A stretch of DNA of 8,515 nt from Caldifarciminota bacterium (GTDB taxonomy: Bacteria > Hydrothermota > 32-111 > QNBC01). The notes under the pieces were generated by a model that did no database searches, was not told the origin of the DNA, and saw only the letters and a list, made by a program, of their open reading frames with translations. The position numbers were made by a program, and so were the translations under genes. Shown in pieces: positions 1-7,404 of the stretch. The stretch covers positions 1-8,515 of the forward strand of contig JAGLYS010000321.1 in NCBI GenBank assembly GCA_023132105.1, in the 5' to 3' direction. The stretch's first letter is position 1, and each line of letters starts with the position of its first letter.

Positions 1-593
1 AAAACGCTTTATCGATTGATGTAACGAATAAGAAATTGATTGCAAATCTTGGAATTTACTATTTTAAAACAGGTAAACTTGATGATGCTGCCGAACTTCT
101 CTCCGAAGCTGCTGCAGAAGATCAGAGTCTTATCTATCCATTAGCTTACCTTGCTGAATGTTCTTTACATCAAAACAATCTCGACAATGCAATTGGATTT
201 ATTGAAGAAATAATCGAAAGAAAATTCAAAACACCCGAAATATTCTCATTCCTTGGCATGTTGTTTATCAAAAAAGGAGATTTACCTAAGGCAGAAGAGT
301 GCTTTCTTAATGCTATAAATGCTGATAACAGATATCTTAATTCACACATCGAACTTGCGAATTTGTATTATAAGAAAGGAAAATTTTCAGATGCAAAAGA
401 TCATTTAAATATGATAATTCAACTTAACGGTGATGATTTTGAAACACTATTTAAATTAGGTAACATTTACTTCAAAGAAAGAAAGTTCGAATCTGCTCTA
501 AAATACTGGGAAAAAGCTCTTATTTTCGAACCGAACAATTCTACATTAAGAAAAAACATAAGATTGCTAAAAGAGCAAACTAAAGGTAAATAG
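1..593 (+). CDS. TPR-repeat protein, 5' end outside the window
   Basis: This is a tetratricopeptide-repeat protein of unknown specific role. The frame is open from base 3 to the left edge with no stop, reading NALSIDVTNKK before the TTG at 36. That TTG is therefore probably internal and the true start lies upstream. About five TPR units follow one another with the usual small/aromatic spacing, for example LGIYYFKTGKLDDAAELL, LANLYYKKGKFSDAKDHL and LGNIYFKERKFESALKYW. The last repeat ends in an EPNN turn and a short basic tail. No signal peptide or enzymatic domain is visible in the part present. The stop at 591-593 directly abuts the cheR ATG at 594. Because it sits next to cheR, it may be a protein-interaction scaffold for the chemosensory machinery; some CheR proteins carry TPRs fused at their C-terminus. 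The TPR assignment is firm and the role is inferred. Confidence 0.85.
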   Translation, partial: NALSIDVTNKKLIANLGIYYFKTGKLDDAAELLSEAAAEDQSLIYPLAYLAECSLHQNNLDNAIGFIEEIIERKFKTPEIFSFLGMLFIKKGDLPKAEECFLNAINADNRYLNSHIELANLYYKKGKFSDAKDHLNMIIQLNGDDFETLFKLGNIYFKERKFESALKYWEKALIFEPNNSTLRKNIRLLKEQTKGK

Positions 594-1391
594 ATGGATA
601 GTACCGATTATACAGGACTTGAAGTTTTTATCAAAAAGATAAAGGAAAACACGGGTTATGATTTTTCCGGATATAAAGAGAAGCCATTAAAAAGGAGAAT
701 ACGAGTCATTTTAAGAAAATATAAACTCAATAATGTAAAAGAGCTTTTAAACCACTTCTATTTAAACCCCGATAAATATTCGGAGATTGTAAAAATAATT
801 ACTATAAATGTAACTGAATTTTTTAGAAACATTAAAGTATTTGCTAAAATCGAGGAGCTAATTATAGAGGATTTGCCACAAGAACATAGATATAATATTT
901 TAAGCGCAGGATGTGCAACAGGAGAAGAATCATATTCAATTGCAATGATAATTGAATTTATCAGAAAAAGTTATAATATAAAATACAAAATCACAGCAAT
1001 TGACATTGACAAGGAAGCTATAGAAAAAGCTCAAATGGCTATCTATCCTATAGAAGAGTATAAAAGCATACCTGATAAATACAAACAATATGTATCGATA
1101 AATGACAAAACATTCACTATAAACGACAATATTAAACAAAATGTTAATATAGCCACAATAAATTTGCATGATGTTGATTCTTTATTTGATTTCAAATTTA
1201 ACATTATTGTTTGTAGAAATGTTTTTATCTACTTCAATAAGGAATTTCAGAATAAAATAGTCAGTAAATTCTATAATTTATTAGAAACTGATGGACATCT
1301 TATTTTAGGAAAAGTAGAAACCTTATCGTCATATGTAAAAGATAAATTCGATCTAATAGATTTAACAAATAGGATATATAAGAAAAAATGA
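594..1391 (+). CDS. cheR: CheR chemoreceptor glutamate methyltransferase
   Basis: CheR transfers methyl groups from S-adenosylmethionine to glutamates of chemoreceptor signalling domains, working in the cytoplasm at the receptor array. At 265 aa it is a normal single-domain CheR. The N-terminal helical domain (about 1-80) has the basic PLKRRIRVILRKY helix and the family motif INVTEFFRN with Arg78. The SAM-binding loop is LSAGCATGEESYSIAM (103-118). An acidic AIDID strand ends near Asp137-139. The CRNVFIYF motif is at 207-214, and the C-terminal GKVETL (239-244) replaces the more common GHSE-type motif. There is no fused TPR domain, but free TPR proteins are encoded in the same operon. An AAAGG sequence at 582-586 is a suitable Shine-Dalgarno site for the ATG at 594. 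The stop overlaps the cheD start by 4 bp (ATGA), so translation is probably coupled. Confidence 0.96.
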   Translation: MDSTDYTGLEVFIKKIKENTGYDFSGYKEKPLKRRIRVILRKYKLNNVKELLNHFYLNPDKYSEIVKIITINVTEFFRNIKVFAKIEELIIEDLPQEHRYNILSAGCATGEESYSIAMIIEFIRKSYNIKYKITAIDIDKEAIEKAQMAIYPIEEYKSIPDKYKQYVSINDKTFTINDNIKQNVNIATINLHDVDSLFDFKFNIIVCRNVFIYFNKEFQNKIVSKFYNLLETDGHLILGKVETLSSYVKDKFDLIDLTNRIYKKK

Positions 1392-1867
1392 AAAAAACAG
1401 TCCATATTGGTGAATTTATAATTGCAAAAAATCCAGCAATTCTTATAACGAATGGATTAGGTTCATGTATTGCTTTAGCTTTATATGATAAGAAAAATAA
1501 ATCCGGAGGATTATTACACTTTCTATTACCAGATTCATCACTTAGTGTGGATGTTTCAAATCCTGCTAAATTTGCTGATATGGGTATTGATCAATTAGTA
1601 TACCAATTGATTGAAAATGGCTCAAATATAAATAATTTGTGTGCAAAAATTATTGGAGGAGCTAATATGTTCAGCCAACTACCAAGACATGCATTAAAAC
1701 CTATAGGTGAAAGAAATATTGCAGCTGCTCACCTGAATCTTGAAAGGCAGGGAATACCCATCATAAGCGAAGATGTAGGTGCAGATTATGGTAGAAGCAT
1801 AGAATTTCATCTTGATACGGGAATTGTTATAGTGAAATCATATAAGATGGGAAAATTACAATTGTAA
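1388..1867 (+). CDS. cheD: CheD chemoreceptor glutamine deamidase
   Basis: CheD deamidates specific receptor glutamines to glutamates, creating methylation sites for CheR. In several bacteria it also binds CheC or CheY-P as part of adaptation. The 159-aa protein is full length. The Thr-Cys-His catalytic set of the family is intact: Thr21 in ILITNGLGS, Cys27 in GLGSCIALALYD and His44 in GGLLHFLLP. This is the same numbering I recall for the Thermotoga maritima enzyme. Further family motifs are AKIIGGANMF and the IGERNIAAAHLNLERQGIPI segment leading to DVGADYGRSIEF. The start overlaps the cheR stop (ATGA) and the stop shares one base with the cheB ATG. Only a weak AGGA (1371-1374) lies upstream, which fits coupled translation. 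No CheC is seen in the window. Confidence 0.96.
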   Translation: MKKTVHIGEFIIAKNPAILITNGLGSCIALALYDKKNKSGGLLHFLLPDSSLSVDVSNPAKFADMGIDQLVYQLIENGSNINNLCAKIIGGANMFSQLPRHALKPIGERNIAAAHLNLERQGIPIISEDVGADYGRSIEFHLDTGIVIVKSYKMGKLQL

Positions 1868-2940
1868 TGAATAAGATTAGAGTTCTTGTTGTTGATGATT
1901 CGGTTTTCATGAGAAAATTTATCTCTGATATGCTTAATAATGAACCTGATATTGAAGTAGTGGCTAAAGCAAAAAATGGGAAGGAAGCTTTACATATACT
2001 TAGAAAAATGCCGATTGATGTTATAACAATGGATATAGAAATGCCCGTAATGGATGGCATTACAGCTACACAAAAAATAATGAAGCAAAATCCAATACCG
2101 ATAATTATTTTAAGTGCTTATGCCGAAGAGGGGGCTGGGCCAACAATAAAAGCGTTACAGGAGGGAGCAATCGATTTTATTCGAAAACCTTCGGGACCTG
2201 TGTCATTTGATATTGATAAAATTAAAAGTATTTTAATCGAAAAAATAAGAAATTCTTCCAATATTAATATTAATTTACAAAAACATATAAAAGCTAAAAT
2301 AGAAATCTACAATTATGATGATTTACATTCTATAAATCTCGTAATTGGTGCTTCAACAGGAGGTCCAAAAGCATTAACTATGATATTAAAAGAATTCCCT
2401 TATAGATTTCCAATTTCTATACTAATAGTTCAGCATATGCCCGAGGGCTTTACAAAGCAATTCGCTCAGCATCTTGATAAAGAATGTAACTTAAGTGTTC
2501 GAGAAGCTACTGATGGTATGCTAATAAAAAAGGGCAATGCAATAATTGCAAAAGCAGGTTATCATATGATGGTTGAATCTATTGATAATAAAACCAATAT
2601 TATTCGACTAATAAAAGGGGAAAAAATTAATAGCGTTATGCCTTCCTGTGAACCACTTTTTAATTCAGCAGCCAAAATATATAAAAGCAATCTGATTGGA
2701 ATTGTGTTAACTGGCATGGGGAAAGATGGTTCTTGCGGAATGAAAACAATAAAAAAATATAACGGTTTTACAATAGCGGAATCAGCATTAACTGCAATGA
2801 TAAATGGTATGCCTCAAGCAGCGATCAAAACAGGTGCTGTTGATTATATCAAACCTCTCAATGAAATACCCGAAACAATAGTAAATATAATGAAAACATT
2901 AAAAAATAAAGAGGTGGAAAGCAATGGACATCTATATTAA
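1867..2940 (+). CDS. cheB: CheB response-regulator methylesterase/deamidase
   Basis: CheB hydrolyses receptor glutamyl methyl esters (and can deamidate glutamines) when CheA phosphorylates its receiver domain. The receiver (about 1-110) has Asp10/Asp11, phospho-acceptor Asp56 in TMDIEMPVMDG, Ser83 and Lys107 in IRKPSG. A linker of about 45 residues leads to the esterase domain, which starts at LVIGASTGGPKAL. The catalytic triad is Ser163 (GASTGG), His190 (VQHMPEGF) and Asp287 (LTGMGKDG). Length (357 aa) is typical. Some usually conserved segments differ: IAKAGYHM where IAPGGxHM is usual, MPSCEPLF where RPSVDxLF is usual, and ESALTAMINGMP in the GMP loop. The triad is retained, so activity is expected. 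The ATG overlaps the cheD stop by one base and the 3' end overlaps the next gene by 17 bp. Confidence 0.96.
   Translation: MNKIRVLVVDDSVFMRKFISDMLNNEPDIEVVAKAKNGKEALHILRKMPIDVITMDIEMPVMDGITATQKIMKQNPIPIIILSAYAEEGAGPTIKALQEGAIDFIRKPSGPVSFDIDKIKSILIEKIRNSSNININLQKHIKAKIEIYNYDDLHSINLVIGASTGGPKALTMILKEFPYRFPISILIVQHMPEGFTKQFAQHLDKECNLSVREATDGMLIKKGNAIIAKAGYHMMVESIDNKTNIIRLIKGEKINSVMPSCEPLFNSAAKIYKSNLIGIVLTGMGKDGSCGMKTIKKYNGFTIAESALTAMINGMPQAAIKTGAVDYIKPLNEIPETIVNIMKTLKNKEVESNGHLY
2911..2917 (+). promoter_or_regulatory. Ribosome binding site for the coiled-coil/TPR gene
   Basis: GAGGTGG lies inside the 3' end of cheB, six bases before the ATG at 2924. It supports that start despite the 17-bp overlap with cheB. 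Confidence 0.75.
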
Positions 2941-3766
2941 AAGATTAAAGACGAGACTTACAATGATTGAATCAAAAGTAAATAGAACGACAAACCCAAA
3001 AGAGAAAGAGTTAATAAAAAAGCAATTAATAGATATGTACGATGAAATTAAGGATATCAGAAAGGATATAGATGAATTGGAAAGTAAATTAAAGAAAGTT
3101 GCATCAAATATTAAAACAGTATCAGTCCAAAATGGAGATAAACAACATGTGAAATCTTTTATTCAGGCAATGAAAGTATCTCCTGTAAATGTTCTCACAA
3201 TGATTGATGAGGGATGGAATCGTATTATAAAAGAAGATTACGATAAAGCTATTGAGATACTAAAAAAGACTATCGAGCTTTCTCCTGATGAAATTGAAGC
3301 TACAAATCTTTTGAGTTGGGCATTAATGAAAAAGGGATTATACGATGATGCCATGATATTTGCACAGAAGGTAATGATTAAATCACCGAATGATCCAATT
3401 GCACATACGAATATGGGTTTCATTATGTATAAAAAGAAAAATTATGGTGAGGCAATTGAATGCTTATCAAAAGTTATTCATGAAAACAGGAATAAAAAAG
3501 CTACAATATATTCAAGGTTCTATTTAGGGCTTATATATCTTGATAGAGGAATGTATATAGATGCACTTGAACATTTTAAGAAAACAATAGAATTATCACC
3601 AAATCTCTATGAGGTGTACTATCATATGGGACTCACATTTGAAATGGCTGGGAATAAAGAACTTGCTATAAAATCATGGCAAAAATGCTTTAATATTAAT
3701 AAATATACAATCTGGGCAAAGAAAAGTAAAGAAAAACTAAGAGATTATAACATTTCAGTAGAATAG
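2924..3766 (+). CDS. Coiled-coil and TPR-repeat protein
   Basis: A 280-aa cytoplasmic protein with two visible parts. Residues 1-65 are highly charged with heptad-like spacing (IKKQLIDMYDEIKDIRKDID, then ELESKLKKV) and are predicted to form a coiled coil. Residues about 90-262 hold five TPR units, including YDKAIEILKKTIELSPDE, YGEAIECLSKVI, YIDALEHFKKTIELSPN and KELAIKSWQKCFNIN. There is no signal peptide, membrane segment or catalytic motif. It is co-transcribed between cheB and the flippase and is separated from the latter by only 5 bp. Coiled coil plus TPR suggests an oligomeric adaptor. Its position makes a role linking the chemosensory proteins to the downstream envelope genes possible but unproven. 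I recognise no named family. Confidence 0.85.
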   Translation: MDIYIKRLKTRLTMIESKVNRTTNPKEKELIKKQLIDMYDEIKDIRKDIDELESKLKKVASNIKTVSVQNGDKQHVKSFIQAMKVSPVNVLTMIDEGWNRIIKEDYDKAIEILKKTIELSPDEIEATNLLSWALMKKGLYDDAMIFAQKVMIKSPNDPIAHTNMGFIMYKKKNYGEAIECLSKVIHENRNKKATIYSRFYLGLIYLDRGMYIDALEHFKKTIELSPNLYEVYYHMGLTFEMAGNKELAIKSWQKCFNINKYTIWAKKSKEKLRDYNISVE

Positions 3767-3771
3767 ATTCA

Positions 3772-5205
3772 ATGAGTTTTTTTAAGAGATCCATATTTTT
3801 AGCTTCCGGAAAAACACTACAAGCAATTGTTACACTCGTTTTTTCAATAGTATTATCTCATCTCCTTTCAAAATTTTATTATGGTACTTATCAACAGGTT
3901 ATACTTGTAGGACAGATTATTATCCCGATATTTATTCTTGGACTACCAACAGCAATCTTTTTTTTTCTCCCCAAATTTTCCGGAATAAAAAGAGATAAAT
4001 TTTTATCCTCTATACTAACTTTATTTATTTTTATGAGTTTCCTTTCGGCGCTAATCATTTACATTATTGCGATTAATAATGGTTATATTTTTAAAAACAA
4101 TAAAATAGTAACACCTCTTCTGCTATATAGTATATTTATAGCTTCAAGAATTTTAACATCTTCGATTGATCCTTTCTTGATTTCTCAAAAAAAAGAGAAG
4201 GTAATTTTTTACTACTATTCTTTTATCACATCATTGGATATGATATTTATAACGATATTTTACTTCACAAAAATGGAATTTATAAATCTATTCATATTTT
4301 ATGCAATATTAGGTATAATTCAAATATTACTAACATTTTTTATCATTAATCGATATTATAAGTTCAAATTTAGGTTTATCGACATAGATATATTTAAAGA
4401 GGTAATGACTTATTCCTTGCCAATTGCTGGAAATAGTATTATCGGAATACTATCGTGTAATATAGATAAATTAATCATCTCTTCATTTCTTGGAGCATCA
4501 ATCTATGCTGTTTATATAAATGGTTCATATCAGATCCCTCTTTTATCGCTATTTATAGCAAGTATAGTTTCCGTAATATCGCCGGCAATAACAAATTATT
4601 ATCACAAAAAAGAGCATAGAAAAATCATCGATATTGTACGAAAATCCATAGAGAAAACCTCTATAATTATAATTCCACTTTTTTTTCTTTTAATGGTAGT
4701 TTCAAGAGAATTTATCACAACATTGTATTCGGATAAATTTTCGGCAAGTGTAAATATATTCAGGATTACACTGATCCTATTACCTTTCAGAGTAACAAAT
4801 TATGGTAATATTCTAAATCTTATAGGTAAATCGAAAATAGTTTTTTACATAACATTATTCGAGCTTATTTTAAATACGATTTTATCGATAATACTTCTAA
4901 ATATAATAGGAATTTATGGACCGGCAATTTCAATTGTATGCACTACAATAATTCAAATTGCTCTTCTCCTTTACTTTATTTCATTATCGACAAAAACAGG
5001 ATTATTGGATATTTTCCCTGTTAGGAATATAGTATTTTACATCTCATTCTCTATTATATCTGTTATTCCTTTATTTATAGTTAAAAGGTTCGCAGATCAT
5101 TTGACATTACTTGTTATTGAAGTATTATTATTTATTAGTACATTCTCTCTTTTATATTTGATATGGAGGAAATTTGGGAGAAATATCTTCGGATTACAGA
5201 AATGA
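3772..5205 (+). CDS. Polysaccharide/lipid-linked oligosaccharide flippase (Wzx-like, MOP superfamily)
   Basis: An inner-membrane protein of 477 aa, the usual size for this family, expected to flip lipid-linked glycan units to the periplasmic side. It has about 12-14 hydrophobic segments spread over the whole chain with short basic loops. The N-terminus, SFFKRSIFLASGKTLQAIV then a segment ending LSKFYYGTYQQ, is the typical first helix and turn. The middle region has the family's LPIAGNSIIGIL and IDKLIISSFLGASIYAVY pattern (about 216-248). The late GIYGPAISIV helix (380-389) is also characteristic. No clear Shine-Dalgarno sequence precedes the ATG, but the upstream stop is only 5 bp away, so re-initiation is plausible. 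Homopolymer runs of eight or nine T or A occur at 3958-3966, 4187-4194 and 4679-4686. The exported substrate cannot be told from sequence. The 3' end overlaps the next gene by 32 bp. Confidence 0.9.
   Translation: MSFFKRSIFLASGKTLQAIVTLVFSIVLSHLLSKFYYGTYQQVILVGQIIIPIFILGLPTAIFFFLPKFSGIKRDKFLSSILTLFIFMSFLSALIIYIIAINNGYIFKNNKIVTPLLLYSIFIASRILTSSIDPFLISQKKEKVIFYYYSFITSLDMIFITIFYFTKMEFINLFIFYAILGIIQILLTFFIINRYYKFKFRFIDIDIFKEVMTYSLPIAGNSIIGILSCNIDKLIISSFLGASIYAVYINGSYQIPLLSLFIASIVSVISPAITNYYHKKEHRKIIDIVRKSIEKTSIIIIPLFFLLMVVSREFITTLYSDKFSASVNIFRITLILLPFRVTNYGNILNLIGKSKIVFYITLFELILNTILSIILLNIIGIYGPAISIVCTTIIQIALLLYFISLSTKTGLLDIFPVRNIVFYISFSIISVIPLFIVKRFADHLTLLVIEVLLFISTFSLLYLIWRKFGRNIFGLQK
5165..5170 (+). 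promoter_or_regulatory. Ribosome binding site for the FemAB/GNAT-like gene
   Basis: GGAGGA lies in the last codons of the flippase gene. It precedes the TTG at 5174 by only 3-4 bases, which is short. The in-frame stop TGA at 5159-5161 leaves no start further upstream, and the next in-frame ATG is more than 400 bp downstream, so TTG is the best start. Confidence 0.55.
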
Positions 5206-6088
5206 GTTAGCTGAAAATCTTATATATTTTTCAAATGATCTAAGAAATGCACTTATATCTTCCGGATATATAGTATATGAGAAACCTATTATATATCGAA
5301 ATAGAATAATAGGAAATATATCGAATCTGTCAAAGAGCAGGTTTATATCTTTCCCTCCTCCTTTAATAGCTTTTTATGGTATATATATTGAACCTGAATT
5401 TTTAATAGAACATAGTGAAAAATCTATTGAAATAATAAAAGAAATAACAAATATACAAAAAAATAGATATATCTATACTTTGTTTTCATTACCTCCTGAA
5501 ATCACAGATGTTAGAGCATTCTTGATTAATGGATGGAGAGCAGATATCAAATATACATACAGAATTAGGAAAGGCAATGAAATTCTTAAAAAGAATGTAA
5601 TGCGAAAAATAAAGAAGATTGATAAAGAAAATTTAATTATTTCCAGAGATGACAATATAAATAATATTTACGATTTAATGAATGAGAGCAATAAAAACAA
5701 AGGAAGAAAGATAATCAATAAAGAATACTTATATAATATTTTCAATAATCTAAAAGAGAATAGAAGAACAATTTATTCTCTCTATCTGAATAACACCTGC
5801 ATATCTTCGGCTATAATTATCAGGGATTCAATTTGCAGCTACCTTTTTGCAAATGGGATGAGCAACAAAATTAGAAATACAAATCTAAACTTATATTTTA
5901 TCTCAAATGTAATAGAAACGGAATTGAGTATTAATAATTATTTTGATCTTCAAGGGGCTAATACACCATCAATTAATAGATTTAAAGAAAATTTCAATGT
6001 AATCTTAACACCCTACTTTCACTTATCTCTCGGATATAATATACTTCGATTAGTGAAAGTGATAAATAAAATCAGGAATCTATTATGA
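5174..6088 (+). CDS. FemAB/BioF2-like GNAT-fold acyltransferase
   Basis: A 304-aa soluble protein resembling the FemAB/'BioF2-like' branch of the GNAT fold. This branch includes peptidoglycan-bridge aminoacyltransferases and many acyltransferases found in glycan and exopolysaccharide clusters. Family-type features are GWRADIKYTYRI (120-131), a basic helix KKNVMRKIKKIDKENL, an ISSAIIIRDSICSYLFANGM strand pair (210-229), and the diagnostic late segment YFDLQGANTPSINRFKENFN (256-275). Start choice is TTG, close to a GGAGGA. The N-terminus appears shorter than usual because the early region normally ahead of the first 'yxxPI' strand is brief. It overlaps the flippase by 32 bp and the next gene by 4 bp (ATGA). 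The neighbours suggest that it decorates a surface glycan or its precursor. The acyl donor and acceptor are unknown. Confidence 0.72.
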   Translation: MGEISSDYRNELAENLIYFSNDLRNALISSGYIVYEKPIIYRNRIIGNISNLSKSRFISFPPPLIAFYGIYIEPEFLIEHSEKSIEIIKEITNIQKNRYIYTLFSLPPEITDVRAFLINGWRADIKYTYRIRKGNEILKKNVMRKIKKIDKENLIISRDDNINNIYDLMNESNKNKGRKIINKEYLYNIFNNLKENRRTIYSLYLNNTCISSAIIIRDSICSYLFANGMSNKIRNTNLNLYFISNVIETELSINNYFDLQGANTPSINRFKENFNVILTPYFHLSLGYNILRLVKVINKIRNLL

Positions 6089-7404
6089 ATCAGGTTATTG
6101 ATACATTACTTTATATCTCAGGACTGAAATGGATTAAGAATGATAAAGAAATTCATATCGGTTATAAAAAGAACGAGAGAAAAAAATACAATATTCTATT
6201 CGAAGAGAGTAAAGACATTAACACTGTTAATTTGTGCAATGAAAAAGTCGGGGTTTTTTCTTCATCCAAATTGATATCAAAAGTAAAAGGTGATACGCTT
6301 TATTTATATGATATACCAAACACAATAAAAACATATTTGGAACAAATATTGATGAATCCCCGAAAACCGGTAATTGATATTTTATCATTACATTTCAGGA
6401 AAATTGTTACAAAATTTCTTCTAAAAAGAAAAACAGTTGTCCCTATTATACAACCTCTCCCCTATGGGGAAAAATCTATTTTATTTATGTCTCATGATGT
6501 TGATTTATTAAGATTCTCAAAATTCACAAATATTTTCAAATTTCATAATAACTCCTGTTTAAATGATATATTGGCTATGATAGATATTACACGGGATAGA
6601 TATTGGAATTTTGCAAAAATACTGAACTGGGAACAAGAAAAGAAAATAAGGAGTACATTCTTTTTTATTACAAAGAAAAAAGATAAATATGCAAGAAGAT
6701 ATTCTTTAGATGAAGCCAGAGGGACAATTGAATATTTAGTAAACAATCACTGTGAAATTGGCCTTCATTTATCCGATGAAAAAATACTAAATCCCGGATT
6801 TGTGAATAGAGAAAAATCGATTCTTGAGAATTATGCAAGTGAAATTATTGGAATGCGAAAACATTATCTTACTGAAAATTTCTTTGAGTATATTAACAAT
6901 GTTTCGTTTTCCTCTATTCATTATGACTCAACAGCTGGATTTAGAAATAATATAGGATATGCAATAGGAACATCATATCCTGTTTGGTATAATGACATAC
7001 TTGAGATACCACTCTATTTAATGGATTCTGCATATATGCATTTAGAGATTGAAAAACCTTATAAGGATCTATTATACTATTTTAAAAAATTAGGAGGGAT
7101 TTTTTCGATATTATACCACAATCATTCATTTTCGGAAAAAAGCTTTCCGGGATGGATAGATTCGCTTGAATTCATTACTAATAGCTATTGTCAAAAAAAT
7201 AAAGTATCATTAAACGGAAAGGAGATATACTTATGGAGAAAACAGATAGATAATATTACTATAAATATAAAGGATGATAAAATTAAATTGAAAGTAAAAC
7301 ATATATACTCGGAATTACCAATGAAAATCGATATATTTTATCAAAAAGGAATGAGAAGTGTTTTAATCAAACCAAAGGAGCATAAAAATGAGAAATACAT
7401 TTAA
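6085..7404 (+). CDS. Polysaccharide deacetylase-fold (NodB-like, CE4) protein
   Basis: A 439-aa protein of the exopolysaccharide-cluster branch of polysaccharide deacetylases. It has an extra N-terminal domain (about 1-125) and a small C-terminal beta-rich tail (about 385-439). Metal- and catalysis-type motifs are visible: FMSHDVDLL (134-142, Asp138 and Asp140), STFFFI (190-195), EIGLHLS (224-230, His228), GMRKHYL (256-262, Arg258), YDSTAGF followed by IGTSYPVW (280-301), LEIPLYLMD (306-314) and ILYHNHSF (342-349). These suggest an active enzyme acting on an N- or O-acetylated glycan. There is no signal peptide, so it may act in the cytoplasm on a precursor. An AGGA at 6074-6077 gives a good ribosome site. 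The ATG overlaps the previous stop (ATGA), and the 3' end overlaps the lipoprotein gene by 17 bp. Confidence 0.85.
   Translation: MNQVIDTLLYISGLKWIKNDKEIHIGYKKNERKKYNILFEESKDINTVNLCNEKVGVFSSSKLISKVKGDTLYLYDIPNTIKTYLEQILMNPRKPVIDILSLHFRKIVTKFLLKRKTVVPIIQPLPYGEKSILFMSHDVDLLRFSKFTNIFKFHNNSCLNDILAMIDITRDRYWNFAKILNWEQEKKIRSTFFFITKKKDKYARRYSLDEARGTIEYLVNNHCEIGLHLSDEKILNPGFVNREKSILENYASEIIGMRKHYLTENFFEYINNVSFSSIHYDSTAGFRNNIGYAIGTSYPVWYNDILEIPLYLMDSAYMHLEIEKPYKDLLYYFKKLGGIFSILYHNHSFSEKSFPGWIDSLEFITNSYCQKNKVSLNGKEIYLWRKQIDNITINIKDDKIKLKVKHIYSELPMKIDIFYQKGMRSVLIKPKEHKNEKYI
7374..7380 (+). promoter_or_regulatory. Ribosome binding site for the LEA-like lipoprotein gene
   Basis: AAAGGAG sits seven bases ahead of the ATG at 7388, inside the 3' end of the deacetylase gene. 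It fixes the lipoprotein start and shows that the gene has its own initiation signal. Confidence 0.8.

Noticed and set aside
36..38. TTG as the start of the first TPR gene
   Set aside because: The frame is open to the left edge of the window and the preceding codons read naturally, so the gene most likely begins upstream.
936..1169. Minus-strand open frame of 77 codons inside cheR
   Set aside because: It is fully antisense to a clear cheR, with no ribosome site or recognisable protein pattern, and its Tyr/Phe/Ile-rich composition is what antisense of AT-rich coding sequence gives.
1827..2060. Minus-strand open frame across the cheD-cheB junction
   Set aside because: It is a shadow of the conserved CheB receiver coding sequence, and its product resembles no protein I know.
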